This document shows positions 21,519 to 32,880 of a DNA stretch of 64,000 nucleotides, in pieces. Below the pieces are notes generated by a model that worked only from the letters and a program-made list of their open reading frames with translations, had not been told where the DNA came from and searched no databases. The DNA is taken from NCBI GenBank assembly GCA_013407085.1, contig JACCGJ010012554.1, forward strand, positions 1-64,000, given 5' to 3'. The position numbers and the translations under genes are program-made. The DNA is from Atriophallophorus winterbourni (Eukaryota > Platyhelminthes > Trematoda > Plagiorchiida > Microphallidae). Position 1 is the stretch's first letter, and every line of letters begins with the position of its first letter.

Positions 21519-22811
21519 ATTTCGATTTTTTTAAATTGTCGAATGAAACCGACCTGATCACTGGTGTACCCCAAGGTTCGGTACTTAGTCCTCTTCTATT
21601 CCCGATTTTCATCGATGACTTGTCCTCTGCATTGAAGTTCATATGCTTCATTTTTGCGCATGATGTGAAGTTCATCGGATCAACGGACGAAGATACCATG
21701 ATGCACGACCTTGAACGGATCATAAACTGGTCACACCAGTGGGACCCCTCACTGAACCTTAATAAGTGCCAACTTTTGTCTGCACTGGTTGATAAGATTT
21801 CAGTTCAGGTGTTGGGCAATTCTCTCACTGTTAGCGCCACACAGCGTGTTGAGGATTTAGGAGTACTAGTTAGGACTGACTTCAAATGGGAGGACCAATG
21901 CGCCGCTGCAGCTCAACGTGCTCTCAAAGTTCTCTATCGGCTGAGATCCGTGCTATCCAGCAGAAGAACCGATGTATTCCTGCCCCTTTACACGGCATTA
22001 GTTCGGCCGTATTTAGAATATTGTGTCCAGGCGTGGTGCCCTTACTACAAGAAGGATGTCGTTCAACTCGAAAGCGTACAGCGTCTCGCAACTCGCATAA
22101 TTGAGGGTCAGAGAGGGAAACCTTACGCTGCACGCCTGAAGTCCCTAGATCTGTTATCACCTACGCGCCGTCGTTTGAGAGGTGACTCAATTGAAACCTT
22201 CAAGATCTTGAAGGGGTTAAGTGGCGTTATCATGACCAACTCCTTTGCCTTAAGTCCTGAGCTGGGTACCCGGGCCATTCACACAAACTTGCTAAGGAGC
22301 GACGTAGACTAGACTCCAGGAAAAACTTTTTCAGCCTCAGGGTGGTAAATTTCTGAAACCGGCTTCCAGAAGAACTTATATCCTGCAGTTCCGTCGCAAG
22401 TTTCAGGCAGGGTTTGGACCGCATCTGGGGTGAGCTTTTTCCTGAATTCTCCCCCTAATTTTTTATACAAGATTAGGTTGTTCACCATTTTTAGCGTTGT
22501 TTGGTAAGTAAGTAAATGCTAAAGTTGTGTTTGTTTTATACACAACTCTTCTTTAGCTGACCTTTCACCGTTTTAGTGAAGAGAAATGTATTCTTATCTT
22601 TCCAGCATCATTCATAAAGTGGTGCTTCCTAAATACAACCCGGATAATCCCTTGGCATCGCGATCGTCGAGGATATCCAAATCACAATAAGAATAAACGC
22701 TTTGGCAGTGGTGGTTGCTTTTCTGCAGCTTTCCACCGAAAGAAATTCTGGACGCTCGATTGGCTCGTTCGCCACTTACTGTCCTTTGCAACCGAACTGA
22801 ACTGAACTGAA
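21519..22811 (+). pseudogene. CR1-E reverse transcriptase and 3' UTR, copy 1
   Basis: A plus-strand, 5'-truncated CR1-like element abuts the 5' end of minus-strand CR1-C. The frame 21,519-22,312 is open: TGVPQGSVLSPLLFPIFIDD (motif B), CFIFAHDVKFIGS (motif C), VEDLGVLVRTDFKWEDQC, LVRPYLEYCVQAWCPYYKKD and RRRLRGDSIETFKILKGL. The catalytic pair reads FAHD here but FADD in copy 2. The 3' UTR runs to a short (GAACT)n tail at about 22,795-22,811. Confidence 0.85.
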
Positions 22812-24104
22812 TATAAATAGATATATAATTTGTTTGAAAAACGTGATAGAATCGGTTGATTCTAGTTACGTGTGTATAATGCGATAAATTGATCACTAAT
22901 TTACAGCAAAATCAGATAACAGCGATTTGGAAATAGATTATTTTGAAGAGCGTGGGAAATACAACAAAGTTGAACGTACCGCGCTGAAACAATAGGAATA
23001 TCTTAATCGACGGAATAACAAAAAATTGTTCTATGCAAAAATTTATGTCAGAATAATATGTTTCCCATCGGTTATCCAAATATAATATTTGTTCCAAAGG
23101 TTGGCTCAGAGTTTTACTGATTTCTATGTTGTTAATTAACAGGCGGCACACTTTTGATTTTGCACTTAGGGTTATCGTTTTATTAAGAACAACAACAATA
23201 ATAGGTTTGTTCTCTTGATTTTTTTTAAAATTCCACCAATGGATTTTTGTGGAAGTCAATTGACTGTCATGTCTTATGCGTTGTTTCTGTAGCATGAAAC
23301 TAATCTATCAATATCCGGAATATTTTTAAAGTGGTAGACGAGGTCCTTCGCATGACTGACAACAGTTCTTCATAACAAATTGACCAAATGATTTCGATAA
23401 TCTATAAACTAGTTATAATTTTTTCTCGGTAATATTTCCTTAAAACTCATTTTTTTCCGTTGAAAAGCTAATGTGATCTTTGTTTCTATTATTCTGTCGG
23501 TCGTCGCCATTTTCGTCGTCATTACAGTTGCCCATGTTAGTCATTCCGTTGCCACTGCTACTCAAAAACATGTCTCATATGTGCTTCATAAATCGAATAG
23601 CAATTCTAAGCACCTTCGTATTTTCTGTGTTGAGTGTGGCCATTGGGACATCGTGACGCACTGGGACTATCCGAAGAAGTAGAGCCTTGTAAAGCTGAAA
23701 TTTGGTCACTCGATAATTAGATAAACGTCCAATTCTGCCCTACGTTTATTTTCCATTTTAGCCTGAAAAATTCATCTCATTTTCGCATATCTTTCTAGGA
23801 CTTGGCTAGGTCTAACCTGGTGCAATAGTTTGTGTACCTCCGTGACTCATCGAATTATATTGGGTTGTCTTTCGGGCAAATGAGGAGCCACTGAAACCAA
23901 GAGGGTCTGTAGATGGACATCAGATGACCAAGGTCTCAAGCCAACGCCTTGCCGGTCGAGAACTAATTATTCTGTCTAGACGTTGGTGACCTGGCAGTAT
24001 CCCAGATAACATGCCATCATCACAAATTAATCCAACTACATAGTGGGTCGACAGTCGCATCCCTGTATATCGAGTCATCTTGCCCGCTGCATTTTTGATT
24101 TTCG
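22812..24104. other. No gene seen; duplicated non-coding block
   Basis: AT-rich sequence shared with 56,190-57,477. Short frames (for example 23,473-23,682) are not conserved as coding between copies: the copy 2 version has several small indels. No motif recognised. Confidence 0.45.
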
Positions 24105-24262
24105 AAGGTAGTGAGCTGCATGTGGAAACACGCTGGATTCTCACCGTCATTTCTGTTTTCCTGTATCTGTCTAAGCCTGGGCAAACTGACAATATGTTAG
24201 ACCACGTGCATTCTTTGACCGTGAGGTACTGTCTTGATCGAGCTTTTGATTGCATGATTGCT
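24105..24262 (+). repeat. R repeat (SINE-like), copy 1 no. 2
   Basis: Starts gtagtgagctgcatgtggaa, has the core tctgtctaagcctgggcaaa, and ends near a gatcgagcttttgattgcat block corresponding to the family's gatcaggcttgtgctttcat end. The copy at 57,478-57,635 is nearly identical. Confidence 0.7.
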
Positions 24263-25404
24263 CATCCGTGAACTAAGTCAAGCATGTTTTCCGGTATGTG
24301 CCATCACGGTGCGATTTTAACCCAGACCATCACATTTAACGTCCAGTATCATAACCGATGTGCCACCGCGTCCAATTGAATTCAATAAGGTTTCATCGGC
24401 GCGCAGCCAGCTGCATTTAATCGGAAATGACATTGATACACTAAAATACCTATAAAACGATTTACGGAAAGTTGAAATATTGCAATCCTTTTTGTCGTGT
24501 TTTCAATGTTCAGTCAAATGACATGATCATTACTGTTGAGATTCTCCTCATATTAAATCGATTGATATTTCTTGACAGCAACCTATCAACAAATCTACTA
24601 GACGGTTCAATGTCCAGAAAAGAAGCTTTGGAAAATTATTCCAAGTATGTTTAGTGTGTATTATTTGTGTTAACGTTTTTTATCGTTCCTGGCGGATAAC
24701 CAAACGTGTTCCGGAACAAATTTTCTTTCACTTCAATCATACACAGACCTTGGTCATTCCCGTGAACGTTTGCTGTAATCAACACATCATTGAACGCATT
24801 ACATCGGTAACAAGTACCGCGTGCTACTAAACCTATAAAAGATTAGACAGACGCTGGCATGAGCTGCTGCTACACCTCGAATCAAACATGCATTCAATCA
24901 AGTGTTGCGAAAGAGTACAGTGACATCAGCATGACAGCTTCTTTGCGACTTTCACTGTCACGCACCATAACAAGCTTTCTTCAGCTACTCACATGACAAC
25001 ATACAAGGTTAATCAAACACTCCATAATAATGTTTGCAACAATACCGCGTGAAACCTAGATTGATTTGATTTTTTTCGTTTTTTAGACAGGCGTCTTTTA
25101 AATTTCATTGTTTGGTGTTATTTTACGTATTTAACCAGATAACGCATGTCGTGATACAATGTTAGTGTTTTGGGAAATACAGTTGAACTTCAAGATACAC
25201 TCGGTACTCCTTTTTCCATTCGGCCTTATTAAAAGGTGCAAAAGGACAAATTTTTGTATTCTTCAGTATCTTTTTCCAATTTTGATTTCCGTACAATTTC
25301 CTGAAAATAATGCGGGACGGTACTCTTATCACGCCATAGCACTCACCCATCGGGATGAGGCTGCCCATAACACCTAATAACGCAATAAATATACTTTTCG
25401 ACAG
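24263..25404. other. No gene seen; duplicated non-coding block
   Basis: The sequence is shared almost base for base with 57,636-58,777. Small frames at 24,472-24,654 and 25,159-25,377 have no recognisable domain. The block lies upstream of the 5'-truncated RTE-1. Confidence 0.45.
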
Positions 25405-27017
25405 CTGACAATAGCCATCGTTTTAGACTTCAAAGGAGCATTTGATTCAGACGATGAAAATGTACTGTGCAACACCTTGCTGTGCAAAGGCGTTCCGCAA
25501 ATGTATGTCAACATACTACGTGCACTTTATGCTCATGCTTCCGGATGCGTTAAGGTTTACAACGAACTCACCCAAATTCCACCAAAAGTGGCGTCCGACA
25601 AGGATGTCCGATTTCTCCGTTTTTGTTCAATTTTGTAATTGATGCCATGATGGAATTATGCTACGAAAAAGACACAGCTTGCGGAGTTCACATAATGCCA
25701 GGCGGCAAGCTTCTCGACTGGGACTATGCTGATGATATGGTTCTGCTCTTCGACTCGTACACAGATGCACAGGCTATACTAAACAAGCTAGCTATTGTGT
25801 CCTCATTTGTAATGCGTTTTGCACCCTCTAAGTGTTCTGCTGCATGACATTGAATTATCAAACAGCACTTTATTACTTGACACACAGGTACTTGAAATTG
25901 TTCATCAGTACGTATCTCGGTAGTTGTGTCAATAATTCTGCATTGTTAGATTACGAGGTCTCGGCACACAATTCAAAAGCGACCGTAGCATTCTGCAACC
26001 TAGGTCACCTCTGGCGTCAGAAAGGACTGTCTCTGCTACAAAAGGGTAGAGTCTATAAAGCGACAGTTCGGGCTGTGTTACTGTATGGGTGCGAAACCTG
26101 GACCTTACGCAAAGAACACATTCAGCGTCTCCAAGTATTTGACAACCGGTGTCTCCGTAGCATTCTAGGAGTTAGCTGTTACAATCGCATACGCACCGAT
26201 GCTCTCCGAAATAATTTGTTCGGTAATGTTGATATAGAGAAGCAGATCAACCTGCATAAGTTACGGTGGTTGGGTCACGTTTTACGGGTGCCGCACCACC
26301 GACATCGGAAACGGATTCTTTTCGCGATGCCACATCCTGAGTGGCTCAAATCTCGGGGTGGCCAAACAGTCACATGGTATAGACAGTTAAAAACCCTTAC
26401 TAGTAACCTTTCCAAAGTCAACGAAGCGCGTCTTCCAGGCTGGTGTCCCGCGATCAGATATCGCAATGGCTAGGTACGCTTCAGGATATGTTCCCAAACC
26501 GTGTTCAATGACGGTCTTGCACTAGGCATCTTTGAGTGTTTGCTTAACCTTGCATGTTGGCAAGCGGAGTGACGAGAAAAGCTTGTTATGATGCATGACT
26601 GTGGAAGCCGCAAGGAAGCTGCCATGCTGATGTCGCTCTACTCGTTCAAGAAACTTGTTTGTATGCGTGTTCCATTCGAGGTGTAGGCACCTCTTCTTAG
26701 TTTGTTTGTGCTTACTCTTCTCATTCTTGACCCCTCACTTTGGAGGCATTGTGTAAAGCGTCGTTTGCAAGCTTGGGAGTAGCAGATACAGCTCTTTGCT
26801 GCTTAATGCAGCATTGGTCATTCAAAAAGCTGTAAAACATGAAATTCTTGCGATTGTGATGTACATCCATAGTCGACATCGACCGAAGGAGGCAGTAACA
26901 ATTTACGTCCCACCCTTCCCCATCTTTTAGGATTTTGCTTTTTCGTGGTTGTGTGGTAATTAATCATTCGGTACTTGATACCTGTGTAATGCTGTCTATA
27001 ATGATGATGATGATGCA
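25405..27017 (+). mobile_element. RTE-clade non-LTR element RTE-1, copy 1 (5'-truncated)
   Basis: The element begins inside the RT at motif A (AIVLDFKGAFDS, near 25,417), changes frame, and continues with RQGCPISPFLFNFVIDAM (motif B, near 25,595-25,650), LDWDYADDMVLLF (motif C, YADD), then AVLLYGCETWTLRKEHIQRL and LHKLRWLGHVLRV, the C-terminal block typical of the RTE clade. The 3' UTR runs to a (TGA)n tail, tgatgatgatgatg, at about 27,001-27,015. Frames break near 25,590 and 25,845. RTE elements have short UTRs and such trinucleotide tails. Confidence 0.88.
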
Positions 27018-27120
27018 AACTTTTATGGTAATCACCACTCGACATTATTTTCCGAATTGTTTTTATTCGAGGTTAAGGCCCTTGTCTTGATCTTCTACAA
27101 GTTCAATGACTTAATAGATC

Positions 27121-27300
27121 CCACCCTCTATCCTTTAGAGATGAGATCACAAGGTTGAATAAGGAAATTTGCCGCGCAGTCAGAGGCTGCACGTTGGTTA
27201 AAATACTGTCAGGTTGCCCAGGCCTTGAAACAGAATTGGTAGTGAGCCTCCAACGTGTTTCCGCATGCAGCGTAGTACCGGCGGCTAATCCATTTGACAC
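27121..27300 (-). repeat. R repeat (SINE-like), copy 1 no. 3
   Basis: Minus-strand copy. The complement carries the gagcctccaacgtgtttccg part of the 5' half and ctgtcaggttgcccaggcct as the reverse of the family core. The counterpart is at 60,493-60,672. Confidence 0.65.
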
Positions 27301-27669
27301 GGTATTAGCTATACATTAGAAAACTACTGCACGTTGCATGACAGTTGAGCACCGGAACTTCCTCCCGACATTATGCTGTTTATACTGCTGGTGATTTCCT
27401 TGTTCAGTCAACTCGGTAGTGAGACAGATAACACGAAGGCACATCTCACATCATTTTTGGTTTCAAGCGTTGCTCTTTCACCAAAGGTTTAATTTCAATT
27501 CACTGTTGTACCGCATTTTCATGCGGTATGATATGTACGGACATGCACTGCTCTCACATTCAATGCTAGTGTGATGTTCATCTTACACCCAGTCATACTT
27601 CGGTCATTCAGGTGTGATTAGATGAAAGTTGCAAGGTGTAAAAATTTGTTATTTAATCCGAAAATCTAG
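27301..27669. other. Upstream region / intron of NAP1L copy 1
   Basis: No coding exon was recognised. The segment ends with the splice acceptor ccgaaaatctag at 27,669, so it is probably the 3' part of an intron. The N-terminal NAP1L exon(s) must lie further upstream or be lost. Confidence 0.5.
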
Positions 27670-28807
27670 GTTACCAGCTGTCGTCAAGCGGCGCGTCCGT
27701 GCTCTCAAAAAGCTTCAGTATGAAAACATGAAAATCTATGAGTCGTTTTACCGCGAGATACTCGAACTGGAAAAGAAGTATAACAAATATCATAAGCGGA
27801 TTTTCGACAAGGTATGTGTGCCGTTTTTCTTTCTCAATGTTGGATATTTCTTCTAGCGGAGAGCGATTGTCAACGGTCTGAAGGAACCCTCAGACGATGA
27901 ATGCCATTGGTCAGATGATGAGCATTCAGGAGACGAAGATGATGTAGCCGATCCTGGTAAACATTGCGTTGAAAGTTTCTCACATTGTAGATACAACTGA
28001 TTTGAAAGGCATCCCAGAATACTGGCCTCAGACTTTGCGCAATATGCCAGAGTTTTCAGGAACCATTGAAGAGCACGATCTCAAAGTATTGAAATACCTT
28101 ACAGATATCAAATGCGTCCTGCATATAGACCATCCGGTATGCAATTCACAGGCCGATGAATGTTTATTTGCAGGGTTTCACTTTCGAGTTTCATTTCAGT
28201 CCAAATCCCTATTTTCCTTATAACATTTTGACAAAACGTTATTATTTACACGTTGATGTTCCTTTCGATAAACCGTTCGAGTACGATGGCCCCGAAATTG
28301 TTCGAACAGAAGGGTAATCCACCATCACTTCCTTATGCCAAATTAGTTGTACAATCAACTGGAATCCTGGAAAGAATGTTACAGTTAAAACGATCAAAAA
28401 AGAGAAGAAAAAGAAACATGGACCCGGCTCAAAGCGCACCATCACCAAAATTAAAGATTCATTTTTCCACTTTTTCGATCCACCCACACAACGTAAGCCA
28501 ATCTATTATCTACTAATCACCCTAATTAGATATATCGGATGATATGGTAAATCCCGTCTTCGTGTGTTACCATAATTTTTTCAGGATGATGATACTAAAG
28601 CACAGCTTGAGAATGATTTCCACAGGGGACGTCGTTTGAAAGTATGTGTCACTCAGAAATCTGTCTTGTTTTTCACTGGTGAAGCACTGACCCCTGACGT
28701 ATGTTACCTTCAGCTTGTTAATTTCTTATTCTCAGTCTGACGATAAAGAGGAAGCTGATGATGATCATGACGATGATGATGAAGAAGATAGTGACGAATC
28801 ATCCGAT
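27670..28807 (+). CDS. NAP1L: Nucleosome assembly protein 1-like, copy 1 (partial, spliced)
   Basis: NAP1 proteins are histone H2A-H2B chaperones that shuttle histones and help assemble nucleosomes. Seven exons are readable: 27,670-27,811; 27,857-27,956; 27,991-28,136; 28,174-28,313; 28,347-28,492; 28,585-28,698; 28,736-28,807. Their introns are 45, 34, 37, 33, 92 and 37 nt, all GT-AG. The product starts at LPAVVKRRVRALKKLQ (start of the long dimerisation helix), and includes LKGIPEYWPQTLRNM, GFTFEFHFSPNPYFPYNILT, NWNPGKNVTVKTIKK, DSFFHFFDPP, SVLFFTGEAL and an acidic C-terminal tail (DDDHDDDDEEDSDESSD). About 285 residues are visible against 350-400 usual. The N-terminal exon(s) are not found. 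Exon 5 ends in phase 1 but exon 6 starts in phase 0 if the best acceptor (28,584) is used; an in-frame alternative acceptor exists at 28,600. Confidence 0.9.
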
Positions 28808-28869
28808 GTGAGTCGTCCAGTGTTTTCTTGTGTTATTCTTTCATTATCCTGCTTGTATTATCTGTTTTG

Positions 28870-29985
28870 TTAGGTGCATTGCTAGCAACGCTGGTTTAAA
28901 TGAGGAGAACTCAGCTCGCATTTCCCGAGCTAGGGTAGCTTTTCGTAACATAGGTGATCAAAGAGGTCAAAGAGGTTTTTCTCTAAAGCTCAAAGTTAGG
29001 GTCAATAAGGCTCCATTACGCGCGGTTTTACTCTACGGATGTGAAACCTGGACACCGAGAAAAGAAGATCTTCGACAATCGCTGTCTCCGCATCATCACT
29101 GGAGTTACTTGGCACCAATGGATATGTAACGCAACTATCCGTAACAGAATCTTTGGCGTAGACATCGAAAAATAAGTTAAGCTGCATAGAATTCGTTGGT
29201 TAGGTCACGTATTGAGAATGGGAAATCGTCGTTTTCCTAACGCGGTATCGTTCGCCACTCATAACTCGAGTGCACGGATGTGCAATCGTGCAGCACCTCT
29301 GTGCTGTGCGGCTAACATCTTGCTAAATTGATTGACCACCGGTAGTGAGCTGCATGATGAAACACGCTGGAGTCTCACCACCATTTCTATTCTATTTTCA
29401 CTCATATCTGTCTAGGCCTGGGCAACCTGACAGTATCTTAGCCCACGTGTAGTCTGTGACTGCACGGCACTTTGTATGGATCAGGCTTGTGCTTTCATTT
29501 ATTCATTCCTAACTCGAAATGGCGTCTTTGTAAGGATGGCCAGACTGACTTGGTTCAAGTAGATGAAGGATTTGACTGTTAAAATAGTTGCGGTCGGTGC
29601 GATCCGTCTTCCAGGTTGGGGTCAAGATGATGAGAATTCGATGAGTGGCTTCTTACCATTAGCGATATTACCCAACATTGTGTTCAGTGGCGGTCTTGTT
29701 GTGTTTGCTTAATCTTGTCTGTTGTCAAGTGAATTGGTGAAGAAAGCCTGTTATGATGCCTGATGTCACTCTACTCGTTCACAGTACTTGCGTGAATGCA
29801 TGTTTCATTCGAGGTGTAGCCACCTCATACCAGTGTGTCTGTGCCTAATCTTTTATAGGTTCAGTAGCTTTTCAGGTCCACCCCTCCCCATATCTTTTCG
29901 AATTTTTATTAGGTCATGTTGTATGAGATTTAAGCACTTGGTACTGGTTACCGGTGTAATACTTTCAATGATGATGATTACCCTA
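28870..29985 (+). mobile_element. RTE-clade remnant RTE-2, copy 1, with nested R repeat
   Basis: Just past the last readable NAP1L donor site, an RTE C-terminal segment appears: ARVAFRNIGDQRGQRGFSLK and LRAVLLYGCETWTPRKEDLR, close to RTE-1. It continues in other frames with LHRIRWLGHVLRM near 29,180-29,220. An R repeat (29,335-29,510) interrupts it. The RTE 3' UTR resumes to a tgatgatgattac tail at about 29,970-29,985. The host-gene 3' end is therefore displaced or replaced by this element. Confidence 0.82.
29335..29510 (+). repeat. R repeat (SINE-like), copy 1 no. 4
   Basis: A well-preserved plus-strand copy running from tagtgagctgcatgatgaaa through tctgtctaggcctgggcaac to ggatcaggcttgtgctttca. 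It sits inside RTE-2 and so inserted after it. The counterpart is at 62,707-62,882. Confidence 0.75.
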
Positions 29986-30302
29986 CCTGTTACAACTGAG
30001 CCTAGTTCATCAGCAACGTTTTATTGTCAGCTGATTTGGTCGATACATTGCCGTATCTCAGTTGATCACCTATCTCACCTGGTAACTATATTTTGAGCGA
30101 AATTAGGATTTGGTTTCGCTTGATGATCATCAAATTAAGCAAAAAAGCAGAGATACACTGTGGCATTAAAAAAGAAAGTGGGCAAACGGAATATGCAAAA
30201 CCGCATAATAAGCAGTGTGTTTTTTAGTTTCACGTCATGAGCTATTGTTGTTTCTTTAAAAAAGAAATTATGACACTTACGGTATACGTTATGGTATAAA
30301 GG
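29986..30302. other. No gene seen
   Basis: Spacer between RTE-2 and the next R repeat, shared with 63,358-63,675. No feature recognised. Confidence 0.4.
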
Positions 30303-30460
30303 CCTGATCGAGGCAGTGCCGCACAATCGGAGACTGCACCTGGAATAAGATCCTGTCAGGTTGCCCACGCCTAGACAGATATAAGGGGGTAATAGAAATG
30401 GTAGTGAGATTGCAGCGTCTTTCAACATGCAGCTCACTACCGTTGGTCAATCAATTTCGC
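30303..30460 (-). repeat. R repeat (SINE-like), copy 1 no. 5
   Basis: Minus-strand copy with the reversed core ctgtcaggttgcccacgcct and the end catgcagctcactaccgttg. The counterpart is at 63,676-63,833. Confidence 0.72.
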
Positions 30461-30737
30461 ACAGCACAGAAATGCTGCTCGATTACATATCCGTGCACTG
30501 ACGCCATATCGCATGAGGTTTGCGATCAACTATTAGGTGAATATTTTGAACACCACCCAGCCAAACGGACTCGTCCCACTTAGCCTAACGCTACTGTGAC
30601 TTTATTCGTCACAGTGCATGATGTCACAGACTAGACACCCGGTCGATTCTGCCTATCTCTACCAGGTTATTCGCGTTATGTTAAGTGAATGTGCAATCGT
30701 GTAGTAGTAGTTTGTGCTGCACAGCTAACACCTCTTT

Positions 30738-30842
30738 CTTATATCTGTCTAGGTCTGGGCAACCTGACACTATCTTAGCCCACGTGCATTCTTCAGCTGT
30801 GCGTCACTTTGCTTAAATCAGGCTTGTGATTATTATTTTTGA
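30738..30842 (+). repeat. R repeat (SINE-like), partial, no. 6
   Basis: Plus-strand partial copy with the core tctgtctaggtctgggcaac and the end aatcaggcttgtgatt. Its 5' third is missing. Confidence 0.65.
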
Positions 30843-31380
30843 AGGGCTAATTAATGATGGCGTTAATGTTTCTAATATCTCCAGAACACAAGCTTGTATG
30901 CGTTCTGATCTATAGGTATAACGCAATATAGTTGAAAATAAATGTTTACGTGATATTTTAAACCGCTCGATTCCCACAGGAGTCAGTTTGAAAATTGTGT
31001 CGACTTTAGTCTTGTTTATCATAACCAACTCAAATCAAAATCGCACCAAACATCGAATTTATTTGCAACTTATCTAACTGGTTGAACGTACTTCATTGTG
31101 CAGTTATTCAACCAAATTTCGCATTGTAAAATCACTGACACCTATATTTTTTCTTCAGGAATAACTCTCAGCGCAGGTGAGTGTCAATAAATGAATTTTT
31201 TTCAAAATTCACTGTTTTGCCGAGCACTAACTACCAGATGATTTGCCTCTAAGACAAAGCTGCTGTGCCGTCTTTGGCTGTGCGGCACTTTGCCTGGATC
31301 GGGCTTGTGCTTTCATACCATACCATACCTGCTTGATTTGAATTCCTTCAAGTCAACAGCAGATCAGATTATATTTTGAT
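30843..31380. other. Mostly unrecognised; includes a short R fragment
   Basis: Minus-strand reading of 31,028-30,813 (FKLTPVGIERFKISRKHLFS) faintly resembles a CR1 C-terminal tail. A 3'-terminal R fragment (ggctgtgcggcactttgcct, to about 31,315) lies at the right. Nothing else is supported. Confidence 0.4.
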
Positions 31381-31665
31381 CTATCTATACAGCTAAAGAC
31401 CCTTACCAGTAACCTTTTTAAAGTCAGGTCAGCACGAATTACGGGCTGAGTCCCTGTGTCAAGTGGTTAGTTATGCTTCAGTAGATGTAATGAAACCGTG
31501 TTAATTGGTGGTCTTATACTAATCTTCTGGAATTGTTTTCAATTGGAGTAACCGGCAGTATTTTAGCCGACGCGCTGTCTCTGACTGTGCAGTACTTTGC
31601 CCGGACCGGTATGATGCTGTCTCTGCTGGTGATGATGATATGACATGTGTAGTCGATTACTGTGC
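31381..31665 (+). repeat. RTE 3' fragment (RTE-3) with R fragment
   Basis: The stretch at 31,394-31,420 (taaagacccttaccagtaac...) matches the RTE-1 segment at 26,388-26,420 (taaaaacccttactagtaac...). The right end carries gatgatgatatga, an RTE-type tail. A partial R sequence (gcagtactttgcccggacc) lies between them. Confidence 0.6.
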
Positions 31666-32199
31666 GACACTGCCATGATTCAGACGTGTAATTTCATAAA
31701 TAGATGAACGGTGTTCCATCTGGCTGCTTTTCGTTGTTTCTCGCAGTATCACATCAACAGACATTTCATGTAGTTGTCGAACGTTATTTTTCGTGATTCT
31801 TTGTTTGTATTTCAGCGCCACGGGGGACGTCACAAACGTCAACAGGTGGAAGAGCAACCCAAGTGCAAGCGGCAATAAACTTTTATTTTCTTTTTTCTCC
31901 ATTTGATCGCAGCGCGCGAAAAATTTTTAATGGTCGATTTTTACGCTTCAATTGACAATTTGTGATATCATAAAAAACATGTGTGCTCCACATTTTATTA
32001 CTGTGGTTTTCTTTTTAAACTGATTCAATGTCACATGCACCGATTATCAGTATGAACATCATGGCTGGGAGAGAACCTTTCCGGCTGCGCTCTGTCCTCT
32101 GCTATGGAAAAAACGAGGTGCTGCTATCACTCCACACGACAATTGTGGGGTCGTATTTAAAGTAATGTAATCAGCATTGGAGTCTTAGTATCACAATGA
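31666..32199. other. No gene seen
   Basis: Nothing recognised. Minus-strand frame 31,902-31,657 has no domain similarity that I can name. Confidence 0.4.
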
Positions 32200-32880
32200 T
32201 ATGTTTCCGTTAGAAAATGTACAGAAGCTCGCTACTCCCTCGATCGAGAGGCTTGCATGTATCAACTACAAGAAGTGTCTCTTAGCATCAGAGTTTTTCT
32301 CGCTCAGGGCGATCTTGTTGAAACCTTCAAAGTTCTCAAGGGATTAATTTCTTTTAAATTTAACTAATTCTTCTCGTTTACCCTGGTGGCTGACAAAAGT
32401 GATCAACGCTGCAAGCACTGCTAGAGTACAGAACAATGTGTAGTACACTGACCACTACAATAATGTCCCCAAGAATGTAGGAGAAAAAGCAACGGAGATG
32501 GAAGATTTATCGCGGTAGCCAAAACGTGGACGAAGGTACAGCGGAGCAATCACGGAACACGAATCAACTGAAATACCTCAAGGTCAATTGTTGTTAGCTA
32601 CAGTAAAACAATGTTGTTACAAATCTTCTCTAGCATTGGTGTACTAAACGCGTATGACTTTCTTCCTCAAAGAACTGGTATCAACAGCCTCAGTAAGTGT
32701 TTATTCTTATTGAGAATCAAGGAAATTCCCCAACAGTAAGTGCGTTCAAACGTAGGTTGGACGAACGATGTCCGGTGCTCCTGAAGCATTGTTTCAATTA
32801 TCCCGGGCAGTACGAAAATGCGCATTGCATAGCAGTCGGGGTATTTGCTTGTGACAGGTTTCTCAACCACAAGTCTTGAT
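32200..32880 (+). pseudogene. CR1-like ORF2 C-terminal remnant
   Basis: Plus-strand traces of the CR1 C-terminus: QGDLVETFKVLKGLI near 32,308-32,345, and later NSPTVSAFKRRLDERCP (frame 32,697-32,879), the terminal block of CR1 ORF2 proteins. The stretch between is shifted and has stops. Confidence 0.6.

Larger units (their letters stand above)
15098..30627. repeat. Segmental duplication, copy 1
   Basis: This interval aligns in the same orientation with 48,958-64,000. The order of every recognisable part is identical: CR1-F, R, CR1-C, CR1-E, unique block, R, RTE-1, R, NAP1L, RTE-2 with nested R, R. The offset is 33,860 at the left edge, falls by 527 across an insertion at 16,548, and settles at 33,372-33,373 across NAP1L. 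The right edge lies beyond what the window shows of copy 2, so copy 1 may extend further than 30,627. Confidence 0.93.

Noticed and set aside
24472..24654. Small frame near 24.5 kb considered as an N-terminal NAP1L exon
   Set aside because: The residues do not resemble the NAP1 N-terminus and splice sites do not connect it in frame to 27,670.
27812..27856. Frame reading straight through the first NAP1L intron to a stop
   Set aside because: The extra residues are intron translation; clean GT-AG ends and the resumed NAP homology at 27,857 show an intron.
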